A DNA stretch of 64,000 bases. It comes from Vescimonas sanitatis. GTDB lineage: Bacteria; Bacillota; Clostridia; Oscillospirales; Oscillospiraceae. The DNA is taken from NCBI RefSeq assembly GCF_049060325.1, contig NZ_JBMGPW010000001.1, forward strand, positions 310,001 to 374,000. The letters run 5' to 3'. Below the pieces are notes generated by a model. It was not told the DNA's origin. It did not search any database and worked only from the letters and a program-made list of their open reading frames with translations. A program made the position numbers and the translations under genes. Numbering within the stretch: position 1 is the stretch's first letter; the number at the start of each line of letters is the position of its first letter. Positions 57,380 to 64,000 of the stretch are shown piece after piece.

Positions 57380-58531
57380 CTATACCGCACGGGAGAGGAT
57401 GTTCCCCATGGTCTGGGCGGCTTTGAGTTGGGCGTCGGTGGTGACGTGGGCGTAGGTGTCCAGCGTGAAGCCCGCCGAGTAGTGACCCAGCATCGAGGAC
57501 ACCGTTTTCACGTCCACGCCGTTTTGCAGGGCCATCGTCGCGAAGGTGTGACGCAGGTCATGGAAGCGTATCCGTGGCAGTCCCGCCCGTTTCAGCACTC
57601 TTTGCAGCATATGCAGGACGCTGTCCGGTGACATGGGGCCTCCTGTTGGTGACGGGAACACCCATTCGCTGTTCCCAACTTTGCATTTCTGCATTTTCAG
57701 AACGCTTATCGCGTCTGCCGACAGTGGCAGTGTGCGGTAGGCGTTTTTCGTTTTCAGCGGGGCCTCGACCACTTTGCCGTTCTGCCGGGAAATGGCCCGT
57801 TGGATTTTCAGCACACCACGGTCGAGGTCAATGTCTGCCCATTTCAGTCCCAGCAGTTCGCCCCGCCGCAGTCCGGTGGCAAGGTCGAGGTAGTAGAGTT
57901 CGTACACGCCGCTGTCCCTGGCTTCTTGAAAGAAGGCGCTGAGTTGGTCGGCGGTCAGCGTTTTCATCTCCTTGTGTTCGACTTTCGGCAGGGCGCAGCC
58001 CTGCGTTGGATTCCTGCTCACCAGTTTCTGCTCGATGGCAAGGTTGTACGCTGAGCCGACCATCTGGTGGATATTGCGGACAGTCTTTGGGGCCAGACCT
58101 TTCGGCTTTTTCTTGGCCTCGACGCGGTCTACCCGCCCGCCGTCCAGCAGGTGCTTGTAGAACCGCTGTAAGTCCAGAGAAGTCAATTCTGCCAGTGGAA
58201 CGCTGCCGATCTGCGGCTTGATGTGGTTTTTCAGAAAGCCTTGGCTGGTTTTGAAGGTCGATGGGCGCAGCTTGATTTTCGCATAGTTTTCCATCCAGAC
58301 CTCCAGCCAACTCCCCACGGTGTAGGTCTTGGCCCGTCCGTAGTCGATACCGACGTTTTCCTCGATGGCTTTTTTCAGTTTTTCTTTTACTTCCGCTTGC
58401 GTCTTGCCGAGGACGTTTTTGATGATGGCCTTGCCAGTTTCCGGATCGTGACCAACAGTGTACCGCCCCTCCCAGCGTCCGTCCTTTCGTTTTCGGATAT
58501 TGCCCTCGCCGTTCGCTCGTCTTTTCGGCAT
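57380..58531 (-). CDS. Tyrosine integrase of the tRNA-Arg element (383 aa)
   Basis: The N-terminal AP2-like DNA-binding arm domain begins MPKRRANGEGNIRKRKDGRW. A SAM-like domain (about 65-160) follows, and then the catalytic domain with R in ATGLRRGELLG, H-x-x-R in HDLRHTFATMAL, H in LGHYSAG and Y in LDTYAH. The ATG at 58531 is chosen; an in-frame TTG seven codons earlier lies in the ribosome site. It is 117 bases from the tRNA 3' end, the usual place for an integrase acting at that tRNA. Confidence 0.92.
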   Translation of the reverse strand: MPKRRANGEGNIRKRKDGRWEGRYTVGHDPETGKAIIKNVLGKTQAEVKEKLKKAIEENVGIDYGRAKTYTVGSWLEVWMENYAKIKLRPSTFKTSQGFLKNHIKPQIGSVPLAELTSLDLQRFYKHLLDGGRVDRVEAKKKPKGLAPKTVRNIHQMVGSAYNLAIEQKLVSRNPTQGCALPKVEHKEMKTLTADQLSAFFQEARDSGVYELYYLDLATGLRRGELLGLKWADIDLDRGVLKIQRAISRQNGKVVEAPLKTKNAYRTLPLSADAISVLKMQKCKVGNSEWVFPSPTGGPMSPDSVLHMLQRVLKRAGLPRIRFHDLRHTFATMALQNGVDVKTVSSMLGHYSAGFTLDTYAHVTTDAQLKAAQTMGNILSRAV

Positions 58532-59607
58532 GGTATCAGCCCCTTTCGACAACGAACAATACCGTACTCAAGAGAGAAAAGCTACCGAAAAGCGGAACTG
58601 TTATCAGAAAGTTATCATTTGCCCCTCGGAGCCACGCCGCCTTATCTTTGACTATTGCGGCGCAATTTCTGCGCTGCCGGGGGCGTTCTCTTTAGTTACA
58701 GCGGTGCGATTTTCGAACGGTCAAGAATCCCTTTCCATTGACTACAGCGGCGTAAAATATGTACGATCTGCGCTGAAAAACGCTCTTACTTGGAAATCAC
58801 TTTTTCGGGTAGTTGAAAACGGCAAATTTCTCAATCGACTGCTGAACGGCCACCTTGAAAAGTCCGCCGCCACGGGCCTTTTCTGTGCCTGACGTTCACC
58901 CAAGACTGCGAAAACGCCGCTCAAGGTGCACCTTAGACTGCGGTTTCAAAACCTCGGAAAGCCCCGCACTGCGGGGCTTTGTGGCTGAGAGGTGCCCAAT
59001 TACGGGCACCTCTCTTTATCTTGTGCTAAAATCGAACGGCCCTCACCGCTCGAAAAACCCTCCTGTAAAGTTCGGCTTTTCGCCCAAAACCGTTCCCGCA
59101 AATATCGCCAAAAAGTTACCGTCACAACGCTGTTCCAAACCGCTTTTCATCGCATCTTTCAACTTCTCCCACAAACGCCCCACGCTTGCTTTCACAGGCA
59201 AAAGTGGGTACACACTCGGCCCTGCTCAAAGGATCGCACACAGCGGCTCACACGGCGAAACACGGGGCGTTTCGGATGGGGGCGCTATTACTACCCTCGG
59301 AGCGTTTTGCGCGGTTCGGAAACCCTGCGCGGCCGGGTATCAGAACGGCGCACTTTGCCGCTTTTGGGTCTTGGTCGGAGACGCACCTGAAGAACGCAGA
59401 AAGCCTTCGGAGCAGCGATGCGCTTATGCGCGTCGCTGTTCCGAAGGCGTCGCGGCCCCGCTGGGCTGCGCAGCCCTTACTGTGGAGTTCTTGGCTTTCC
59501 TGCTTTTGCTTAAAACCACTATTGCAAACAGCCTTACGCCATGGTACTATGGTGTCACCAAATCGGAAGCCATAGGATGAAAAAACAGAGTGAGGAGGAT
59601 TCTCTTT
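58532..59607. other. Gene-poor, structured interval of the small element
   Basis: No credible gene is seen in about 1.07 kb. The 120 bases next to the integrase resemble those before the decayed integrase at 61783 (shared TTATCAGAAAGTTATCA and CTTATCTTTG). Two hairpins stand at 58958-58980 and 58987-59014. A 21-bp stem with two G-T pairs and loop TTAT lies at 59403-59448. The interval may hold a replication or transfer origin, an RNA gene, or decayed coding sequence. Confidence 0.5.
58958..59014 (+). terminator. Two tandem terminator-like hairpins
   Basis: Stem one is 10 bp (58958-58967 with 58971-58980). Stem two is 11 bp (58987-58997 with 59004-59014) followed by TTTATC. Confidence 0.6.
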
Positions 59608-60270
59608 ATGTTTGCCTTTTTTCCTTTGGAAACGCTGGGAAAGCCCCTTGAAAAGCTCTTGCAATGGATGGATGACCATCGTCTCTTCCTCATTCTTCCA
59701 GCTTTCGGCATCCTGCTTTCCCTGGGCGTGTTTTGCTATGTGCATTTCCGGACACCACCCCAGCCAGAGCCCTTTACTTTGGAAGCAAAGCAGGGCGATT
59801 ACTGCTATCTGGATGTTCAACACCTCTCCAACTGGCTCCTGAAAATTTCGGGTGGCGAGGAAAATAATTGTTTTTATCTGGCGGTTGGCACGGATGAGAC
59901 CATGTGCATCGTCTCCATGAATGATGTGATCTTTGAAAACTTTGCGGACATTGTTGAATACAGCAACTCTGATTTTACAGTTCCAGGCACCATACCACAG
60001 TCATACCGCGCCGACGGTATCGTCAAGCAAATGACGTCTGAGAATCTGGATGCTCTCATGGACTTGCTGGGCACAACGGCTGAACAGTATACGGCCTTGT
60101 TAGGCAACAATTATCTGGATCTGCGGGAAGATCCAAACGGTAATCTTGTGGAACTGTTTGTTTATGTTCTTGGCGCATCGCTTATTATTCTGCTTCTCTA
60201 TTGTGTGGCCCTCCTTGATGATCAGCACGAACGCCGCAAGCGGGGCAAAACCGCCGAAGCAGAGTTGTAA
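59608..60270 (+). CDS. Two-TM protein of the small element (220 aa)
   Basis: The ATG at 59608 is chosen because GAGGAGG lies nine bases upstream; a GTG start six codons earlier would be inside this ribosome site. Hydrophobic helices are at about residues 24-45 and 185-207, with an extracytoplasmic domain of about 140 residues between them that is rich in Asp, Asn and Leu. The C-terminus is basic and cytoplasmic. It has no family that I recognise. As the only cargo of the element it is of interest, possibly a surface-exposed interaction or exclusion protein. Confidence 0.65.
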   Translation: MFAFFPLETLGKPLEKLLQWMDDHRLFLILPAFGILLSLGVFCYVHFRTPPQPEPFTLEAKQGDYCYLDVQHLSNWLLKISGGEENNCFYLAVGTDETMCIVSMNDVIFENFADIVEYSNSDFTVPGTIPQSYRADGIVKQMTSENLDALMDLLGTTAEQYTALLGNNYLDLREDPNGNLVELFVYVLGASLIILLLYCVALLDDQHERRKRGKTAEAEL

Positions 60271-60515
60271 TAGGAACAATCCGCCCCCGGTGCTTTTTTC
60301 AGGCTTTGGTACATACTACGATTCATACTCAGGTCCCCGCCCTGTCAGGAATTTAAAAGGCGTATTCAAAAACATCCCTGCTGATAAAACAACGAAACAC
60401 AGAATTTATACAATTCCAGATACGCCTTTGACCCAGTTTTGACCCAGAATGGAATTGGAACGGGCAGGGCTGGACGGAAACAACGGAAAATCTGCCGAAC
60501 GAACGGCGGCAAAAA

Positions 60516-60550
60516 GCACAAATCGGAGCCGAAACAGCTCCGATTTGTGC
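60516..60550. terminator. Terminator-like hairpin at the right end of the small element
   Basis: A perfect 14-bp stem (60516-60529 with 60537-60550) just before the right attachment repeat. The interval 60271-60515 holds no gene; it contains the paired TTGACCCA motifs at 60427 and 60437. Confidence 0.6.
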
Positions 60551-60560
60551 GTGAGACAAC

Positions 60561-60641
60561 CTACGGACCAGAAGGCCGGGGGTTCGAATCCCTCACGGCG
60601 TGCCAAAAGTCCTCGAAATCGTCTGATTTCGAGGACTTTTG
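60561..60641 (+). repeat. Attachment repeat, right copy (attR)
   Basis: It matches 57218-57298 except for one base. It contains the tRNA 3' part and terminator without the 5' part, so it does not encode a tRNA. Confidence 0.9.
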
Positions 60642-60842
60642 CTTTTTATAAGTTGTCATTTTTGGATGCTGCTTTTTTCTGACCCAAACGCTGACCCAAA
60701 CGGGCGTTAAACTATACCCCATAAAGCGGACACAGGAATTTGACCCATGTCCCAATAGGATGGATACGCGCATGGCCCAAGGTGTCGAACGAACATGCCC
60801 TCTCGTTCCTGAAGGTTTTTGTCCGTTCGGCAAACAGCGTAT
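60642..60842. other. Left end of a second, related element
   Basis: No gene is seen. The sequence after the right repeat resembles that after the left repeat (TATAAGTT, then CTGACCCAAACGCTGACCC), which suggests that a second element with related integrase sites is inserted in tandem. Confidence 0.55.
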
Positions 60843-61475
60843 CTAAATCTTTTTTATCGGATGCCGAATAACCGTTTTCCGTTTTTCTGGAGCGACCTTT
60901 CTCGCGTCGGACAGATAGATCTCATGATGTAGTCGTTCCTTATTCAAATCATTCGCATATCCATTCCGCTCCAAATACGCGTCCATAAGCGCGACGGTCG
61001 CAGGCTCATCATCAAACGCTCCCAAGTGCATGATTTGAACGCACAAACCTTCATCAATCGTCAAAAACTCCGCCGAGGAGTAATCCAGCTTTTTCTTTTT
61101 CGCCGCAGTATCGACCGCCCATTCAAAGTCCTCTTTCGTTATGAAATCAGGCAAGCGGATAACGGAGATCCAGTTGAACGCGGACTTATCGGTGTAATCC
61201 ACGCCATCTATATGCTCCTGCCACCAGAAGCCTTCCAGCGGAGGAACCACATATTCAAAGAAACCAGCAATTTTATGATCCGTTTTATAGCTCATTTTTA
61301 AGGTGTATGCAACAGCATATAACACGCTGATCGCCTGCTGATATGCCCCATCTTCTTCGTTAGGATCCCCTTTTCCTCTGACCGCAATATAATTTGCTTT
61401 CGGAACAATTACGATCTCCGGCTTGTTCTTCGGCATATAGACCTCTTTGTATTCTTTCTTGAAATCAAAAGCCAT
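60843..61475 (-). CDS. GyrI-like small-molecule-binding domain protein (210 aa)
   Basis: The sequence has the pattern of the GyrI-like family: PEIVIVPKANYIAVRGKGDPNEEDGAYQQAISVLYAVAY near the start, VVPPLEGFWWQE, and the C-terminal LCVQIMHLGAFDDEPATVALMDAYLERNGY followed by HHEIYLSDARKV. Such proteins bind or hydrolyse small molecules and often accompany resistance or regulator genes. It is an isolated cargo gene between mobile-element remains. A ribosome-site-like GAGGAGG precedes the ATG. Confidence 0.82.
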   Translation of the reverse strand: MAFDFKKEYKEVYMPKNKPEIVIVPKANYIAVRGKGDPNEEDGAYQQAISVLYAVAYTLKMSYKTDHKIAGFFEYVVPPLEGFWWQEHIDGVDYTDKSAFNWISVIRLPDFITKEDFEWAVDTAAKKKKLDYSSAEFLTIDEGLCVQIMHLGAFDDEPATVALMDAYLERNGYANDLNKERLHHEIYLSDARKVAPEKRKTVIRHPIKKI

Positions 61476-61645
61476 AGCTGCCTCCTCAAGTGATGATCTG
61501 CCTCTCTCTTTTTACGTTCAAATGATACCACAAACCTGTAAACAATTCTACCGCAACTTTTGTGAGATATAAGAAAAGTCCGGACAGCTTTCTGCCCTGA
61601 GTTCCTCGCTTGATTATAAATCAATTCGCCCTTTACGCTGTCCCC

Positions 61646-61783
61646 GGTCTGCGTCTTGCCGAGAACGTTTTTGATGATGGCCTTGCCGGTTTCTGGATCT
61701 CGGCCAACCGTGTACCGGCCCTCCCATCGGCCGTCTTTCCTCTTGCGAATGTTCCCTTCCCCGTTCGCTCGTCGCTTTGGCAT
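61646..61783 (-). pseudogene. N-terminal fragment of a second tyrosine integrase
   Basis: The frame from 61783 reads MPKRRANGEGNIRKRKDGRW and continues nearly identically to the intact integrase (one residue different) until GKTQ at about residue 46, then loses similarity. The upstream 120 bases also resemble those of the intact gene. It is what remains of a close relative of the integrase at 57380-58531. Confidence 0.88.
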
Positions 61784-62100
61784 AAAATCGACCTCCTTTG
61801 TAACGGTACACAATACCGTAAAAGGCAGAGAAAAGCTATGGGGAAGCCACACTATTATCAGAAAGTTATCAATTCTCAACCGCCGCTTATCTTTGTTTCT
61901 GCCAGCGCAACTGAGCGCACCCGAGGTTTCTGTGGATTATTCCTCCTGCATATTGCCAAATATGCCGCAAACAGGTGTATTTACAGCACAAATCTAAGCA
62001 TTCCGTTCTGCGCCGCACCCCTTTGACCACATATTTGCCCACAGACAGCGAAAAGCCGCCCCGCCAGGGATTTCCCTCAGGCGGGGTGGACTGCTTCCTG
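61784..62100. other. Interval between the two integrase fragments
   Basis: No gene is seen. The first part corresponds to the upstream region of the intact integrase (shared TTATCAGAAAGTTATCA at about 61854-61870). The remainder shows nothing that I can name. Confidence 0.5.
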
Positions 62101-62355
62101 TTATGCCGTCCGTCTGCTCCATCGCTTTCTTGCCTGGAAGTCGGTCATCGTGCGCTCTTGTAGTGCGTTTTCTTCTGCCGGCAGCGGCTGCGCTTTGGCG
62201 ATGCCCGCGTCGATCCTCGCCGCCGCCTGCCGCCGCATCTCCTCCGTGATGTGGGAGTAGGTGTTCAGCGTGGTAGCCGCGGAGACATGGCCCAGGATGG
62301 TGGACAGCGTCTTAATGTCCATTCCGTGGGCGAGGGCATTGGTGGCGAAGGTGTG
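62101..62355 (-). pseudogene. C-terminal fragment of another tyrosine integrase
   Basis: The frame reads HTFATNALAHGMDIKTLSTILGH and then SAATTLNTYSHITEEM, the final catalytic motifs (H-x-x-R partner His, LGH and Tyr), followed by a tail of about 45 residues. It differs from the intact integrase (VDVKTVSSMLGHYSAGFTLDTYAH), so it is from a different enzyme. Similarity stops exactly before the conserved His-Thr at 62355, where the next element begins. Confidence 0.85.
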
Positions 62356-62544
62356 CCCTTACGGTATAATTACGACAAACCGGAAAAGCCCCGTATATCA
62401 AGGGTTTTCGGTTATCTGGCAAGGTTTTTCATCCTTTTCCAAACCGAAAAATCGAGCCGCGAAGTAGTTATTTCGTAGGGGGTGTTATAGTAACGACAAA
62501 AATAAAATACCGTTTGGGCGGGCTGTCAGTCCGTCCAAGAAATC

Positions 62545-62584
62545 AGGACATTTCCTCTGAAAAGAAGAAATGTCCTTTTTTTGT
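62545..62584 (+). terminator. Terminator/attenuator in the leader of the parB-like gene
   Basis: A perfect 10-bp stem (62545-62554 with 62567-62576) is followed by eight T, only 33 bases before the parB start. It could terminate transcription from upstream or act as an attenuator. The preceding interval 62356-62544 holds no gene that I can support. Confidence 0.75.
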
Positions 62585-62616
62585 ACCCAAAATCAGATGC
62601 CAACAGGAGGAACACA

Positions 62617-63531
62617 ATGCCTGAAAAAACAGCGCAAAAAGAACCGGGCAAAAAGCCCGCGCCATCCAAAAAGCCGAAACCACAGCAGGAAGTGGTCGTT
62701 CAGATTCCACTCTCCGAGCTGCATCCGTTCCCGGATCATCCCTTTCAGGTGCGGGAGGATGCGTCCATGCAGGAAACCGCCGAAAGCGTCAAGGAATACG
62801 GCGTCCTCGTCCCCGCGCTGGCGCGGCCACGGGAGGACGGCGGCTATGAGCTGATCGCAGGCCACCGACGCAAACACGCCTGCGAGCTGGCAGGACTGGC
62901 CACCATGCCGGTTATTGTCCGTGACATTGACCGGGACGCTGCCACCATCATCATGGTGGACAGCAACCTCCAGCGCGAGAATATTCTTCCATCCGAACGA
63001 GCCAAAGCCTACAAGATGAAGATGGAGGCCATCAAGCGGCAGGGCGCACGAACGGATCTGACTTCGCCGAAAATTTCGGCGAAGTTCCGCAGCGATGATG
63101 AAGTTGGTCAGGATGCCGGGGTGAGCGGAGATACCATCCGCAACTACATCGCCTTGACGCAGTTAGTCCCGGAGCTTCAGCAGATGGTGGACGAGAAGAA
63201 AATCGCCCTCAGTCCCGCCTACCAGATCGCGGCGCTGACGCCCAAGGAGCAGGGCTTGCTTCTGGAAACCATCGACAGCGAGCAGGCCACCCCCTCGCTC
63301 TCTCAGGCGCAACGGATGAAAAAGCTCAGTCAAAGCGGTGAGCTGAATGAGGACACCATGCTCTCCATTATGATGGAGCAGAAGAAACCGGAGAAGAACG
63401 ACATCACCCTTTCCGGTGAAAAGCTCCGCAAATATTTCCCACGTTCCTATACCCCATTTCAGATCGAGAACACCATCTTCAAATTACTGGACGCATGGCA
63501 GAAAAAGCGCCAGCGCGATCAGAGCCGATGA
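62617..63531 (+). CDS. ParB/RepB/Spo0J family protein (304 aa)
   Basis: ACAGGAGG precedes the ATG. A basic N-terminal tail (residues 1-35) is followed by the ParB nuclease-like domain (IPLSELHPFPDHPFQVRED; ELIAGHRRKHACELAG, the CTP-binding-type box; MVDSNLQRENILPSERAKAYKM) and a helix-turn-helix region (DAGVSGDTIRNYIAL). The C-terminal part is helical and basic. Members of this type are found in the maintenance module of integrative conjugative elements of Clostridia. A parA partner is not in the visible part. Confidence 0.88.
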   Translation: MPEKTAQKEPGKKPAPSKKPKPQQEVVVQIPLSELHPFPDHPFQVREDASMQETAESVKEYGVLVPALARPREDGGYELIAGHRRKHACELAGLATMPVIVRDIDRDAATIIMVDSNLQRENILPSERAKAYKMKMEAIKRQGARTDLTSPKISAKFRSDDEVGQDAGVSGDTIRNYIALTQLVPELQQMVDEKKIALSPAYQIAALTPKEQGLLLETIDSEQATPSLSQAQRMKKLSQSGELNEDTMLSIMMEQKKPEKNDITLSGEKLRKYFPRSYTPFQIENTIFKLLDAWQKKRQRDQSR

Positions 63532-63582
63532 GCGGACAAGCAGTTTGTTTGTCCGCTATTTTCATGCCAAAAGGAGGACGCC

Positions 63583-64000
63583 ATGTATATCAACACATTC
63601 AAATATACCCCCAAGGATGTGAGCTGCCAGCTCTGTACCGAGTATGTGAAAAAGCTGGGCTGTACCGCCCTGCGCTGCCCGTGGCTGGCCGAGCGCATCG
63701 AGGCCGGTGTGGTCGGCTACCGCGAGGCAGTCTTAGAGACATTTCCCCATGAACGCCGCCTGTTCCAGCGCCTGAACCTGCTGATCAAGCACTATCCCGG
63801 AAGCCTTTGGAGCAACGAGCAGCATGAGCGCCGAATGCAGTATCAATGCGCCGTGCAGGGCTACCGCCGCCGCAGGGATACCAACGCCTATTATGCGGCC
63901 ATGTACCTGCTGACCTCTAATGACGACATTTACCGCCGCACGGCAAATTGCTTCTGCAAGGCCGGGATTGAGTTCGGCTATGCGGTGCTGAAAAGCACTT
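63583..64000 (+). CDS. Conserved element protein of unknown function, cut by the window edge (at least 139 aa)
   Basis: AAGGAGG lies before the ATG. The start MYINTFKYTPKDVSCQLCTEYVKKLGC has a cysteine-containing segment (C-x2-C, then C-x4-C) and the rest is helical and rich in Arg, Tyr and Asn. I remember similar proteins after parB in conjugative elements of Clostridia, but no function is known to me. The gene continues beyond 64,000. Confidence 0.65.
   Translation, partial: MYINTFKYTPKDVSCQLCTEYVKKLGCTALRCPWLAERIEAGVVGYREAVLETFPHERRLFQRLNLLIKHYPGSLWSNEQHERRMQYQCAVQGYRRRRDTNAYYAAMYLLTSNDDIYRRTANCFCKAGIEFGYAVLKST

Larger units (their letters stand above)
57259..60601. mobile_element. Small integrative element of about 3.3 kb at tRNA-Arg
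   Basis: It is bounded by the 81-bp attachment repeats, starts with a tyrosine integrase that reads toward the tRNA, and has one further protein gene. Paired TGACCCA motifs occur near both ends (57336-57353 and 60427-60445) and again just beyond the right copy (60682-60700), probably integrase arm sites. The element has no transfer or replication gene that I recognise, so it would need help to move, or it is a deletion remnant. Confidence 0.8.
62356..64000. mobile_element. Left end of a further element with a parB-like gene
   Basis: The integrase C-terminal fragment is cut at 62355 and new sequence (CCCTTACGGTATAATTACGAC) begins. A terminator-like leader, a parB-like gene and a gene typical of integrative conjugative elements follow, and the element leaves the window. 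The boundary is inferred from the loss of integrase similarity. Confidence 0.6.

Overview
The window is about 60% G+C and comes from the chromosome of an endospore-forming, fermentative, anaerobic member of the Clostridia. A butyrate-type relative in the Oscillospiraceae is my best guess, inferred from gene content only. The evidence is a complete spoIIIA operon (AA to AH), spoIIGA-sigE, cwlD and cotJ spore genes, two phosphate acyl/butyryltransferase-type enzymes, a four-subunit ferredoxin-dependent 2-oxoacid oxidoreductase, and ordinary Firmicute housekeeping genes (radA, rarA, nth, ispA, xseAB, nusB, asnA).

Region 1 (1 to about 23,073) is the right-hand part of a prophage with a podovirus-like virion: portal, small zinc proteins, scaffold, decoration protein, major capsid protein, connector and nozzle proteins, collagen-like fibre, amidase and holin, and two internal virion-type proteins of 437 and 1,933 aa. 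No tape measure or sheath gene is seen. Inside the tail region is a complete diversity-generating retroelement (DGR): a target protein with a C-terminal variable repeat (VR, 10153-10282), two hairpins directly after it, an Avd-like accessory gene, the template repeat (TR, 10911-11040) and a reverse transcriptase with YMDD. In the 104 nt before the 3' end of the repeats, all 12 TR/VR differences lie at template adenines. The prophage ends inside the spore-coat gene cotJC: the first 33 codons of cotJC are present (23172 down to about 23074), then the frame runs into phage DNA. This suggests a sporulation-gene-interrupting prophage.

Region 2 (23,074 to 57,100) is host chromosome. It holds the fused cotJA-cotJB, cwlD, radA, a phosphate acyltransferase, xerC, a branched-chain-type aminotransferase followed by an ATPase and the vorDBAC-like operon, an XRE regulator with a palindrome in its own promoter, sigE/spoIIGA, rarA, nth, ispA-xseB-xseA-nusB-asp23, the spoIIIA operon with a readable sigma-E promoter, a YkvI-type transporter, a second phosphate acyltransferase, an aminotransferase, asnA, a DivIVA-like protein and putP. 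The aminotransferase, oxidoreductase and phosphate acyltransferase genes would together allow amino acids to be fermented through 2-oxoacids and acyl-CoA to acyl phosphates.

Region 3 (57,100 to 64,000) is a stack of mobile DNA at tRNA-Arg(ACG). A small element of about 3.3 kb (integrase, one two-TM protein, a structured gene-poor kilobase) is bounded by an 81-bp repeat of the tRNA 3' part plus its terminator. Next to it lies a second, decayed element with integrase fragments, and one of these fragments is cut by the left end of a further element carrying a parB-like gene that runs off the window.
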